This document shows, in pieces, positions 7,905 to 15,814 of a stretch of 64,000 nt of DNA. The notes under the pieces were generated by a model. It did no database searches. It worked only from the letters and a program-made list of their open reading frames with translations, and was not told where the DNA came from. Position 1 is the stretch's first letter, and each line of letters opens with the position of its first letter. Location of the stretch: positions 301,830 to 365,829 of the forward strand of contig NZ_CAOS01000013.1 of assembly GCF_000315365.1 (NCBI RefSeq), given 5' to 3'. This stretch comes from Desulforamulus hydrothermalis Lam5 = DSM 18033. Its GTDB lineage: Bacteria > Bacillota > Desulfotomaculia > Desulfotomaculales > Desulfotomaculaceae. A program made the translations under genes and the position numbers.

Positions 7905-8977
7905 TGAATAGAGTTAAAAATATTTTATATTTGGGTTGGTTAGGAAGGGGTAACGTAGGAGACGATATTTTATATACTCTTTTTAAAAGGTTGTTTTATC
8001 AGTTCTTCGATAGAAATGCAAATGATTATGAAGTTAACATTGATGGATATTTGCCAATTAATAATTATACATGGGATTTAAAAGTTTATGATTTAGTCGT
8101 ATTAGGTGGGGGATCATTATTTAATATTCCTTACTGGATTGATCTGTGCTTAAAAGCAAAGGAATTAAATATACCCCTAATATCTTGGGGTACCGGAATT
8201 GATGGCTTATATACTTCAGAGGATGTTGGCAAGATTAATGACACAAGAGTATGGTTAAATGATGACTTGAAAACAAAGATTATGGAAATAACAAGTTATA
8301 TGAAATATATTTCAGTTCGAGGTCCTTTAACGAAGGAAGTACTAATAAATATAGGCGTTGAGCCCTATAAGGTGCAAATAGTTGGTGATCCAGCACTAAT
8401 ATACACCAACTCGATAAGCCAACCTAATAATAGAAAAATTTTGGTAAATTGGGGGACCTCATATAATAATATTTTTGGCGGTAACGAAGAAAAATTAGAG
8501 GAACAATTAGAGATAACAATACAGATCTTGCTTAATAAAGGATATGACATAGTCATATATCCAATATGGGTAGAAGATATTGAAGTTGTTCAAAGGCTTG
8601 GCAGCAAATTCACAGAAAGTAATTTGACAGTTATAAATCAAGTTTATGACGCAAATAAACTTGTTAAACTAATTAATGATTCTTTTTTAACTATAAATAT
8701 AAAATTACATGCTAATATAATATCAGCTGCAGTGGGTCGACCATTTATATCGTTAGCATACAGAGGTAAATGTTTTGATTTTGCAGAGACTGTTGAGAGT
8801 AATGATCTAATAATTTCTACTGATAAAGTACATGCTGGGGAAATTTTAGATCGGATCAAGTTAATAGAAATTAATTATAAACAAATTGTAAACCGCTTTA
8901 TTAAAGCAAAGGAAGAGTACATGCCTAAATTATTGATAAGCTTAAAAAACATTGTTAAATTGTTAGATAAGGAGTAA
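7904..8977 (+). CDS. Polysaccharide pyruvyl transferase family protein (CsaB-like)
   Basis: Protein of 357 residues with features of the pyruvyl-transferase fold: a nucleotide-binding start (YLGWLGRGNVGDDI), VVLGGGSLFN, SWGTGIDG, SVRGPLTKEVL, VVGDPALI and a late HANIISAAVGRPFIS segment. Members add a ketal pyruvyl group to sugars or act on surface glycans. The ATG overlaps the preceding stop by one base, so it is cotranscribed with the glycosyltransferase and probably acts on the same glycan. Same AT-rich composition. The exact substrate cannot be read from sequence. Confidence 0.8.
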   Translation: MNRVKNILYLGWLGRGNVGDDILYTLFKRLFYQFFDRNANDYEVNIDGYLPINNYTWDLKVYDLVVLGGGSLFNIPYWIDLCLKAKELNIPLISWGTGIDGLYTSEDVGKINDTRVWLNDDLKTKIMEITSYMKYISVRGPLTKEVLINIGVEPYKVQIVGDPALIYTNSISQPNNRKILVNWGTSYNNIFGGNEEKLEEQLEITIQILLNKGYDIVIYPIWVEDIEVVQRLGSKFTESNLTVINQVYDANKLVKLINDSFLTINIKLHANIISAAVGRPFISLAYRGKCFDFAETVESNDLIISTDKVHAGEILDRIKLIEINYKQIVNRFIKAKEEYMPKLLISLKNIVKLLDKE

Positions 8978-9133
8978 TACTCAAGTTTGAAGGAAGTGTA
9001 AGGAGTATTGTATAGTTGGTGTATAAAATTTTATGTTTATGACAAACTAAAAATAGAGCACGGCGAATTGCAAAACTTATAGGCCTTTGTAAGCGGTCAA
9101 TACTTTTGGCAAAAAACGGCCATTAATTTTGGT

Positions 9134-9550
9134 GAGAGTGTAAAATAAATTGTGCTTTTGTCCTTTCCTCAATTACAATATCAAGGAAAGGTAGGAAAAG
9201 CATATTCACTCATGGACAAAAATTAACTCCGTCATTTATCAAAGAAAACAACCTGAAGTCCGTAATAGACATACAGAATGCACTAAAAGAGCTGTTCGCC
9301 GACACACTACAGGAGATGCTTGAAGCCGAGCTAGATGAAAGCCTAGGTTACGAAAAGAATGATATTAAGAACAAGAAACCACCCAACCGCCGCAATGGCC
9401 ACAGCAAGAAGCAAGTCAGGAGGAAATATGGTCAGATAGACTTGACTGTTTCCCATGGCATAGAAGGCGAATTTGAACCCGTTATCGTTTAAAAACACCA
9501 AAAAAGTGTGCTACAGAAATTTAAGATGGTAGTTAGCTATACGGTTACCT
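9134..9550 (+). mobile_element. IS256-family relic
   Basis: Left-end-like sequence GAGAGTGTAAAATAAATTGTG (about 9135-9155) is followed by the 5' third of an IS256-type transposase gene and then unrelated sequence. No matching right end is seen before the HepT gene at 9549. It lies at the end of the AT-rich glycosylation cassette, so it may mark the boundary or mechanism of its arrival. Confidence 0.7.
9195..9550 (+). pseudogene. Truncated IS256 (mutator-type) transposase
   Basis: Reading from about 9195 gives LTPSFIKENN, then ALKELFADTLQEMLEAELDE and GYEKNDIKNKK, then RRKYGQIDLTV and GEFEPVIV, all typical of the IS256 N-terminal region. An in-frame TAA at 9490-9492 replaces the expected Lys codon; the frame continues as KHQKSV before homology is lost. 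The catalytic DDE region is missing, so it is inactive. Confidence 0.85.
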
Positions 9551-9959
9551 AACCATCCAGCTTTACTAATATACCGGCAAAGGTCTCCAGATCAGCAAGG
9601 TGGTTTTCAATAATTTTTTGCAGTATATTAAGATTAACAGACTGGTAATCGTGCACGGCTATGTTGCGAAAACCTACCATGGCTTTTAACCGTTCCGACA
9701 GTTCCCTTTCAATCAAACCGTTTTCATAAAGCAAGTCAAAGGCTTGCCGGCTGCTTTGAGGCAAGCCCAATTTCTTCTCGGCTACCACATGCATGGCCAG
9801 GTCGATGGCAGCCTCGCAAGCCCGCTGGATGTTTAATATAATCGAATCCTGCCTGGTATAGTTTAATAAATTCTGAAAATTATTATCATATTCTTCCTGG
9901 ATTCTTTTCTTACAACGCTTAATGACTTGGGTTTTATTTAAAATGACATCATTAATCAT
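9549..9959 (-). CDS. hepT: HepT toxin (HEPN ribonuclease / AMPylation target)
   Basis: HEPN-domain protein of 136 residues (ATG at 9959; an upstream in-frame start at 9977 is possible). The active-site motif Rx4H with HxY is intact (FRNIAVHDY near the C-terminus), as are the ERACEAAID-type helices of the family. In characterised pairs HepT is a toxin whose tyrosine is AMPylated and silenced by MntA. It overlaps the mntA stop by a few bases and its composition is more AT-rich than the adjacent flagellar genes. Confidence 0.88.
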   Translation of the reverse strand: MINDVILNKTQVIKRCKKRIQEEYDNNFQNLLNYTRQDSIILNIQRACEAAIDLAMHVVAEKKLGLPQSSRQAFDLLYENGLIERELSERLKAMVGFRNIAVHDYQSVNLNILQKIIENHLADLETFAGILVKLDG

Positions 9960-10377
9960 GGCAACCACTTTCCTCAATTTTCTTTAAAATGCACTGTCGC
10001 TCCTCATTTAACTTGGCGTATTTTTTATAAACAAGCATATAAAAGAACATACGCTTGTTTTCATCCTTTGAATAAATAATTTTGCCGGTACTTAAAACCC
10101 TGGCTTGAAAAACGGTAGATGCTTTTTCTAAATCCACCAGGTCGATGTCCCGGTTTAAAAGATCTGCCAGGCCCTGACCGGTCAAAAAAACTTCATAGTC
10201 GCTGAATTTTTGCTCGCTTAAAAAGGCAATATCAATGTCACTGTCGGCCATCAGGCGCCCGTCGGCGGCTGAGCCAAACAAGATAATCAGATAAGGCGCT
10301 ATTTTTTCAGCCAGGTACTGTTTAATGATTGAAATTGCTTTGTCGTCAAGGTGCATTATGCAACACTCCAACTGCAA
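9952..10377 (-). CDS. mntA: MntA antitoxin, minimal nucleotidyltransferase
   Basis: Protein of 141 residues with the MNT signature GSx10DxD (Gly35-Ser36 to Asp47 and Asp49: LFGSAADG..DSDIDIAF). This family transfers AMP to HepT. The pair with hepT is complete, oriented together, and inserted between the IS256 relic and csrA. An alternative start at residue 8 (MHLDDKA) is also reasonable. Confidence 0.88.
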   Translation of the reverse strand: MQLECCIMHLDDKAISIIKQYLAEKIAPYLIILFGSAADGRLMADSDIDIAFLSEQKFSDYEVFLTGQGLADLLNRDIDLVDLEKASTVFQARVLSTGKIIYSKDENKRMFFYMLVYKKYAKLNEERQCILKKIEESGCHD

Positions 10378-10420
10378 GCATGCGCCGGCGATTGCCGATT
10401 TTGCGGGCTGCTTGCAAACG

Positions 10421-10666
10421 TTACTTTTCTTCCGGCGTTTTTTCCTGTTCCAGCAGCTTGTTAATATCCAGCATCCTTACCGGGCAGGCGGCAGCTTGCC
10501 GGTTTTCCTGCCGGATGGCCTGCAGCACCTCGCTGCGCAAAATTTGAATATGCCTGGGGGCGGTAATGCCCAGCTTAATGGTATCACCGGCTACCTCTAA
10601 AATAGTTACTGTAATGTCATCCCCGATGTGGATGGCTTCTTTTTTTTTGCGCGAGAGAATCAGCAT
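10421..10666 (-). CDS. csrA: CsrA translational regulator
   Basis: RNA-binding dimeric beta-barrel protein of 81 residues. It has the canonical start MLILSRKKKEAIHIGDDI and the IKLGITAPRHIQILR segment that forms the GGA-binding edge. In Bacillus it represses flagellin translation and is sequestered by FliW. The start overlaps the fliW stop by a few bases. The C-terminal tail (after about residue 60) is longer than in enteric CsrA, as usual for Firmicutes. Confidence 0.96.
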   Translation of the reverse strand: MLILSRKKKEAIHIGDDITVTILEVAGDTIKLGITAPRHIQILRSEVLQAIRQENRQAAACPVRMLDINKLLEQEKTPEEK

Positions 10667-11088
10667 GCTTGGCCCACCTTTCCCTGCAGCAGGTTGCTTA
10701 ATGGTTCCCGCACTTGCCAGGCGGGTTCGTTCAGCACCACCTGCATGCCTTTTTGCTGCCGCACATTAATAACCACCGGGGCCTGCAGGTTGACAGTGGC
10801 GTTGGCCAGGCCCTGCCGGGCGTTAACCACATTAAAAACCGCCACATCCGCCGGTTCTTTAATCTCCAGTACGGCTAAAACCGCTTCGGGCAAGTTGAAT
10901 TCATAGGCGGTGGTTACTTCAAAGGGATTAATTAACAAGAGGCAAATGTCCTCCGGCGGGGCGGCCTGCAGGTAGTAAAAGGGGCTGTCCGCCAGGGGCT
11001 TGCTGATATAAAATGCACGCAGTTCTTCAAACCCCGGCAGGCCTTGCTCAAAGGTTATTTTCACACCGTTTGCGGTTGTTTGATCCAA
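10660..11088 (-). CDS. fliW: FliW, CsrA antagonist / flagellin-binding assembly factor
   Basis: Protein of 142 residues with the FliW start (ITFEQGLPGFEELRAFYI) and CLLLINPFEVTTAYEF. FliW binds either flagellin or CsrA, coupling flagellin translation to secretion. Translation probably starts at a TTG (11088-11086) with AAGGAGG at 11095-11101, seven bases away. The fliW-csrA pair is transcribed divergently from fliD. Confidence 0.94.
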   Translation of the reverse strand: MDQTTANGVKITFEQGLPGFEELRAFYISKPLADSPFYYLQAAPPEDICLLLINPFEVTTAYEFNLPEAVLAVLEIKEPADVAVFNVVNARQGLANATVNLQAPVVINVRQQKGMQVVLNEPAWQVREPLSNLLQGKVGQAC

Positions 11089-11202
11089 AGTAATGCCTCC
11101 TTATTTGTCCGGTGCCGGCATGATGCAGCACCCACGTTTCATTCAAACTGTAGCGGAGTTTGTTTTAAGCACGGCTAAATGTTTTTTCATCCCCTGGGTT
11201 AA

Positions 11203-11232
11203 TTGAAAAAATGTTTTTTGCCTGTTTATAAT
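11203..11232 (+). promoter_or_regulatory. sigma-A-like promoter of fliD
   Basis: TTGAAA (11203-11208), an 18-base spacer and TATAAT (11227-11232) in the divergent gap between fliW and fliD, about 75 bases upstream of the fliD ATG. Confidence 0.6.
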
Positions 11233-11247
11233 TTACCATACAAACCC

Positions 11248-11274
11248 TCAAGAGTCACAGCAAACAGCCGAATT
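11248..11274 (+). promoter_or_regulatory. possible sigma-28 promoter of fliD
   Basis: TCAA (11248-11251), 15 bases, then GCCGAATT (11267-11274). The -10-type element is good and the upstream box has one mismatch. Dual control with the sigma-A-like promoter just upstream would suit a filament-cap operon, but only one of the two may be used. Confidence 0.45.
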
Positions 11275-11306
11275 TTGTTGTAGGAATCTGCGAAAGGCGG
11301 GGTAGT

Positions 11307-12851
11307 ATGGGATCTAATTTGCGTATCGGCGGTTTAGCCACCGGTTTGGATATAGACCAGATGGTCAGCGACTTAATGAAAGTGCAGCGCCTGAAGGTGG
11401 ATAAAATTAAGCAAAAAAAGCAAATTGCCGAGTGGCAGCGGGAAGACTACCGGGATATTAACAACTCCCTGCGGGCCCTGCGGGACAATGTGTTCACTAT
11501 GAAGCTGCAGGGCACCTATTTAGTAAAAAAAGCTGCTTCCTCCAACGAGAGTATTGTTAAGGCTACTGCTACATCCGCTGCGGTGCCGGGCAACTATACC
11601 TTGCAGGTAACGGCCCTGGCCAGCGCTGCCACTATGAACAGCACCGCGGAAGTAGCCTTTAACAAAGAGGCTGCCACCTTGAAGGAGCAGCTGGGGCTCA
11701 CCGGGAGCGGGGCTTTCAAATTTACCGTCAACGGCAGCCAGGAAATCGAGATTAACCCGGACAGTGACACCATTGATTCTCTGGTGGCCAAAATAAACGG
11801 GGCCAAGCTGCCGGACGGCAAAACCGGCGCCGGGGTAACCGCTTTTTTTGATAAAACCGTTAACCGCATGTTTGTTTTTTCCAACCGTACCGGTGCCGAA
11901 CAAAAAATTAATTTTACTGCCGTAGACGGTTTTGCCGATCAGGTTTACGAGCTGCTGGGCGATAAGTTAAAGCTGGACAGCGACGGCGACCCTGCCAACG
12001 GCATTGATGAAGCCGGCGGTACAAACGCCTCCTTTGTATTTAACGGCACAACCATCACCGGCCAGTCCGCCAACCAGTTTACCCTGGCCGGCATCAACTT
12101 TAATTTAACCGGCGCATCACCCGGTGAAACGGTAAATATTACTGTGGCTCATGATACAGAGGCGGTTTTTAATGCCGTTAAAAGCTTTGTCGACCTTTAC
12201 AACAGTACCCTGGAAAAAATCAATACCAAGCTGAGTGAAGAAAAATACAAGGACTACCTGCCCCTGACCGACGACCAGCGGGAACAACTGAGCGACGAAC
12301 AGGAAAAGAAGTGGGAAGAAAAGGCTAAAAGCGGCTTATTGAAAAATGATACTGTTTTATCAGGCATTGTCAGCAAGTTGCGTAATGCCGTCAGCACATC
12401 CGTGAGCGGCGTAAGTAACAGCAACTACGACACCTTGGCGGAAATTGGCATTAAAACACTAAGCTATACCGAAAAGGGCAAGCTTTACCTTGATGAGTCC
12501 AAGCTGAAGGAGGCCATTACAGCCAACCCCGAGGCGGTGCTGCAGTTATTTACCAATAATTCTGATACTTACAGCAATAAGGGGCTGGCGGTAAGGTTAT
12601 ATGATGAACTGACAGCTGCTATAAATACCATAACCAATAAAGCCGGGGCTGCTTCCGGCTACAGCCTGGTGGACAACAGCGTATTAGGCAAGCAAATCAG
12701 CAGTTTGGATAAAGAAATAGATACCTGGGAAGACAGATTAGAAGAAATTGAGGACAGATATTGGAAAAAATTTACAGCTCTGGAAACAGCCATTAACAAA
12801 ATGAACAGCCAGAGCGCCTGGCTGGCCCAGCAGTTTGGCAGCGGTAATTAA
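11307..12851 (+). CDS. fliD: FliD, filament cap protein
   Basis: Hook-associated protein 2 of 514 residues that caps the filament and promotes flagellin polymerisation. Typical N-terminus (RIGGLATGLDIDQMVSDLM) and C-terminal coiled coil (DKEIDTWEDRLEEIEDRYW to QSAWLAQQF). ATG at 11307 after GAAAGGCGGGG. First gene of fliD-fliS-fliT-flaG. Confidence 0.97.
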   Translation: MGSNLRIGGLATGLDIDQMVSDLMKVQRLKVDKIKQKKQIAEWQREDYRDINNSLRALRDNVFTMKLQGTYLVKKAASSNESIVKATATSAAVPGNYTLQVTALASAATMNSTAEVAFNKEAATLKEQLGLTGSGAFKFTVNGSQEIEINPDSDTIDSLVAKINGAKLPDGKTGAGVTAFFDKTVNRMFVFSNRTGAEQKINFTAVDGFADQVYELLGDKLKLDSDGDPANGIDEAGGTNASFVFNGTTITGQSANQFTLAGINFNLTGASPGETVNITVAHDTEAVFNAVKSFVDLYNSTLEKINTKLSEEKYKDYLPLTDDQREQLSDEQEKKWEEKAKSGLLKNDTVLSGIVSKLRNAVSTSVSGVSNSNYDTLAEIGIKTLSYTEKGKLYLDESKLKEAITANPEAVLQLFTNNSDTYSNKGLAVRLYDELTAAINTITNKAGAASGYSLVDNSVLGKQISSLDKEIDTWEDRLEEIEDRYWKKFTALETAINKMNSQSAWLAQQFGSGN

Positions 12852-12870
12852 TCATAAGGGGGAAAGCGGT

Positions 12871-13263
12871 ATGATTGCCAAGGATCCGTACAAAAGCTAT
12901 CAGCAAAACGCTGTTTTAAGTGCGGCGCCGGAAGAGTTAACCACCATGCTTTATCAAAGGCTGGTGAAGGATTTAAAGCTGGCCCGGGAGTCAGTGGAAA
13001 AGAAAGATATTGAGGCGGCGCACCGGTGCATTACCCACGCCCAGGATATCATCGCCCACCTGCTGGATACCCTGGACACAAGCTATGAAGTGGGGCAAAA
13101 CTTGCAGCTGATGTACGACTACATGAACCGCCGCTTGGTGGAAGCCAATATTAAGAAGGATCCGGAGATTCTCCGGGAAATTGCCGGCTATGCGGCAGAA
13201 CTGCGGGATACCTGGGTGCAGGCGGTCAAACAGGTGAAGACCGGCGTGGCAGCGGGGAGTTAG
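12871..13263 (+). CDS. fliS: FliS flagellin chaperone
   Basis: Cytosolic chaperone of 130 residues that binds the C-terminus of flagellin before export. It shows the typical DPYKSYQQNAVLSAAPEELTTMLY start and the MNRRLVEANIKKD segment. The ATG at 12871 behind AAGGGGGAAAG is preferred to the upstream in-frame start at 12835, which would lie inside fliD. Confidence 0.95.
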   Translation: MIAKDPYKSYQQNAVLSAAPEELTTMLYQRLVKDLKLARESVEKKDIEAAHRCITHAQDIIAHLLDTLDTSYEVGQNLQLMYDYMNRRLVEANIKKDPEILREIAGYAAELRDTWVQAVKQVKTGVAAGS

Positions 13264-13267
13264 CAAG

Positions 13268-13675
13268 GTGCAGCCGGCGGAGTTGTATAATCAAAAAAAA
13301 CAGCGGTTGGAGCAAATCCTGGCCCTTACCCGGCAACTGGCGGTTGTCCTGGAACAGGATGAACCGGACCAATTGGCTGAATTGCTGGCGGCCAGGCAGC
13401 GGTTGATGGATCAGGTTGACCGGCTCGACCGGGACATCAGCTTGCTTGCCGGTGTTTCCGGCAACCCGCTGCCGGCCGAAACACCGGCCCACATAAACAG
13501 CTTGCTACAGCAAATTATTGAGCTTGATGAAGCAAATAAAACCCGCCTGGTTAGGGAATTAACCGTGGTCAGGCAAAAGCTGAAGGAACTGAGCGGCGGC
13601 AAGGCCGTGCGGCAGGCCTACGGGATGGCGCCGGTGCCCGGCAGCTGCGGCTGTTTCATTGATAAAAAAAAGTAG
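13268..13675 (+). CDS. fliT: FliT-like flagellar chaperone
   Basis: Helical protein of 135 residues immediately after fliS, the usual place of fliT. It has coiled-coil heptads (residues 5-45 and 75-110) and no membrane segment. Sequence similarity within this family is weak, so the call relies on size, helical character and position. GTG start at 13268, five bases after the fliS stop. The C-terminal GSCGCF is an oddity. Confidence 0.7.
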   Translation: MQPAELYNQKKQRLEQILALTRQLAVVLEQDEPDQLAELLAARQRLMDQVDRLDRDISLLAGVSGNPLPAETPAHINSLLQQIIELDEANKTRLVRELTVVRQKLKELSGGKAVRQAYGMAPVPGSCGCFIDKKK

Positions 13676-13699
13676 ACCGGTGCGGGAGGTGAATTAGAT

Positions 13700-14077
13700 T
13701 TGTTGGAAGCAATCAGCGCAGCGGTAAAAACAGCAGACTATATGCAACGGCCGGCTAACGAGCAACTGACCGCCCGGCAAGCCGAGCAGGCAGCTGCTGC
13801 GGCTGCCAAGGAAGAAGGGGGCGGCCGGCCTGAACCGGAGGAGCAGCCTTTAAAAGCCGAGTCGGTGCAGCAGGCTGTGCATAAGATGAACAAAACCCTG
13901 GAAACCTATGGCACGGAGCTGCGCTTCCAGCTGCACGAAAAAAGCGGCGAGTATATCGTCAAAATCATCAACACCAAAGACCATTCGGTAATCAGAGAAA
14001 TACCGCCCGAACGGGTGCTGAACATGGTGGCGTACTTTAAAGAAATGCTCGGCCTGGTGGTGGATAAGTTTGCCTGA
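13700..14077 (+). CDS. flaG: FlaG family protein
   Basis: Protein of 125 residues; the C-terminal 70 match FlaG (VHKMNKTLETYGTELRFQL, YIVKIINTKDHSVIREIPPE and MVAYFKEMLGLVVDKFA). FlaG influences filament length in some bacteria. The first 50 residues are Ala/Glu-rich linker. TTG start at 13700 behind GGGAGGTG. Last gene of the fliD operon, followed by a terminator. Confidence 0.9.
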   Translation: MLEAISAAVKTADYMQRPANEQLTARQAEQAAAAAAKEEGGGRPEPEEQPLKAESVQQAVHKMNKTLETYGTELRFQLHEKSGEYIVKIINTKDHSVIREIPPERVLNMVAYFKEMLGLVVDKFA

Positions 14078-14129
14078 CGGAGGGCGGCTTAAAGGGATTG
14101 CCCCTATAAGGCCGCTTCTCATGAAAAAA

Positions 14130-14169
14130 CATCCCGTTTCACTGAAAAGTGGGGCGGGATGCTTGCTTT
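14130..14169 (+). terminator. Terminator after the fliD operon
   Basis: A 14-base stem CATCCCGTTTCACT / AGTGGGGCGGGATG (14130-14143 with 14148-14161, three G-U pairs) closed by a GAAA tetraloop and followed by CTTGCTTTT. An A-tract on the other side could make it bidirectional. Confidence 0.8.
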
Positions 14170-14279
14170 TGCCAGGGAATTACTTTTATCACGACAGCAA
14201 CACTTGCATTTGTTAACCCGGGCGGGCCTGATTGGTATATAATAAAACCTGATACCCCTTAGATAAGGAGATAAGGCCA

Positions 14280-15362
14280 ATGCACAACCCGCAACAAAAA
14301 GTAAGAGAATTTGAAACCGCCTTTGCCCGTTACCTTGACGTTAAATACGCGGTGGCGGTGGCCAACGGTACGGCGGCCCTGCATGCGGCCCTGTATGCAG
14401 CCGGGATCAGCCACCAGGATGAGGTAATTTTATCCCCCCTGGCCCACCCGGAAGTGGCCCACGCCATTCGCTACCTGGACGGCGTACCAATTTATACCGA
14501 CATCGACCCGCAAACCGGCTGCCTGGATCCCGCCGCGGTTAAGTGGCGGCTGTCCGGCAAAACCAAAGCGGTCATTGCCACCCATTATGCCGGCCTGCCC
14601 TGCCCTGTGGCAGAGCTGCAGCAACTGCTGCGGGACAGGGATATTGTCTTGATTGAAGATGCTTCCCAGGGGCTGGGGGCGGTATGCGGCGGTCGCCCGG
14701 TGGGCACTTTAAGCCCGTTAACCGTGTTTGATTTTTCTCATCCCCAGAGTCTTTATACCGAGCTGGGCGGCATGGTGGTAACCGATTCGGAAGAATATTA
14801 CCACTGGCTGACCCTGTTCCGGGATACCGGCCTGATGCTGGCCCGCGAGGGGCTGGTTAAAGAGGAAGGCCCCTGGCATTTTGAAGCCCAGGAAATCGGG
14901 TATAACTACCGCATGACCGGCCTGCAGGCGAGCCTGGGCCTGCAGCAGCTGCCCCGCCTGGCAGAGCAGCTGCAGCGCCGCCGGGCAGTGGCTGCCGCCT
15001 ATTATGAGGCCCTGCGGCAAGAAGCGGAGTGGCGCCTGCCGCCGCCGCAGCTAGTGCCGCAGGCGGCCTGGTACAGCTTGCCCCTTCTTTTACCAGACCG
15101 GGTAAAGCCGCAACGACGCCGGCTGGTGGAGCAACTCCTGGCCCGGGGTGTCCAGGCCACTGTGCAGTACTATCCCATCTACCTGCACCCCATTTACCTC
15201 TGGCAGGGCCATCCGGATATTTGCACCATTGAAGGGCCCCTCTGCCCCCGGGCGGAAGATTTTTACAGCCGGGTTATCAACCTGCCCGTCGACCCGGCCC
15301 TGACTGATGAAGCTGTGGAAAAAACCGTCGCCCTAACTAAAAAGATCCTGCAGGCAGGATAA
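14280..15362 (+). CDS. DegT/DnrJ/EryC1/StrS-type aminotransferase homologue without the PLP lysine
   Basis: Fold-type I sugar aminotransferase homologue of 360 residues with NGTAALHAAL, the cofactor-contacting IEDASQ and a TELGGMVVT motif. The segment that normally carries the internal-aldimine lysine (S-[FH]-H-P-x-K-x-x-T-x-G-E-G-G) reads FSHPQSLYTELGG here, so Gln156 (codon 14745-14747) stands where Lys is expected. Either it is not a PLP aminotransferase, or it works like the Lys-replaced dehydratase ColD, which has His there. Beside flagellar genes, a nucleotide-sugar role in flagellin glycosylation is plausible but inferred. Confidence 0.85.
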   Translation: MHNPQQKVREFETAFARYLDVKYAVAVANGTAALHAALYAAGISHQDEVILSPLAHPEVAHAIRYLDGVPIYTDIDPQTGCLDPAAVKWRLSGKTKAVIATHYAGLPCPVAELQQLLRDRDIVLIEDASQGLGAVCGGRPVGTLSPLTVFDFSHPQSLYTELGGMVVTDSEEYYHWLTLFRDTGLMLAREGLVKEEGPWHFEAQEIGYNYRMTGLQASLGLQQLPRLAEQLQRRRAVAAAYYEALRQEAEWRLPPPQLVPQAAWYSLPLLLPDRVKPQRRRLVEQLLARGVQATVQYYPIYLHPIYLWQGHPDICTIEGPLCPRAEDFYSRVINLPVDPALTDEAVEKTVALTKKILQAG

Positions 15363-15364
15363 AA

Positions 15365-15412
15365 AACCATAAGACTATGGTCCTATACTTTTTAGACCAT
15401 AGTCTTATGGTT
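15365..15412. repeat. Nested perfect palindrome after the aminotransferase gene
   Basis: AACCATAAGACTATGGTC (15365-15382) and its exact reverse complement (15395-15412) flank a 12-base loop. Each arm is itself an inverted repeat (CCATA-AGAC-TATGG). It begins 3 bases after the stop codon, so it may serve as a terminator, though no good T-tract follows. Confidence 0.7.
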
Positions 15413-15734
15413 ATATCTGGACATTTTGACATGTTTTACAATAAAATTAGAAAAAGTATTATGACAAAATACAACAAATAAGACAACAAAGTTAAGAACA
15501 AAGATAAAATTAAAATCGTCTTTACTATAACAATAACCCAGAGTAATGCCGGCCGGATTGATAAAGGGGCTTATCAGCGCCGCCAAGGTTTGCCGTTGCT
15601 GATTTGTAATGCCATAAAGCGGGTGCGGGGCGCTAAAATTTTAACAACCGGCTGTGCGGCGGCAGGTTTTTTTTACAGAAAGTAGAATTTTATCAGATGG
15701 TGCGGTGTTTTCAGACTTTTAACCTTAATCCACA
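15413..15734. other. AT-rich noncoding spacer before the flgB operon
   Basis: No convincing gene is seen. A 64-codon reverse-strand frame (15392-15586) is AT-rich and hydrophobic, has no clear ribosome site and reads into the palindrome, so it is not called. The spacer separates the late-flagellar genes from the long basal-body operon. Confidence 0.5.
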
Positions 15735-15762
15735 TTGTTCCTTAACCATGTTATCGTAAAAT
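15735..15762 (+). promoter_or_regulatory. candidate sigma-A promoter of the flgB-fliY run
   Basis: TTGTTC (15735-15740), a 16-base spacer and TAAAAT (15757-15762) lie about 50 bases before flgB. This would start the longest transcription unit in the window (flgB to fliY, about 26 kb with mostly overlapping or adjacent genes). Confidence 0.5.
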
Positions 15763-15814
15763 TAAACTGCATCTTTAGATTGTTTTAAGAAAAATTTACT
15801 CGGGGGTGAACAGC

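Noticed and set aside
13268..13675. Assignment of this helical protein as a second FlgN
   Set aside because: Position directly after fliS and length fit FliT better; neither call has strong sequence motifs.
15392..15586. Reverse-strand frame of 64 codons, hydrophobic
   Set aside because: AT-rich spacer, no clear ribosome site, overlaps the palindrome after the aminotransferase gene and matches nothing I recognise.
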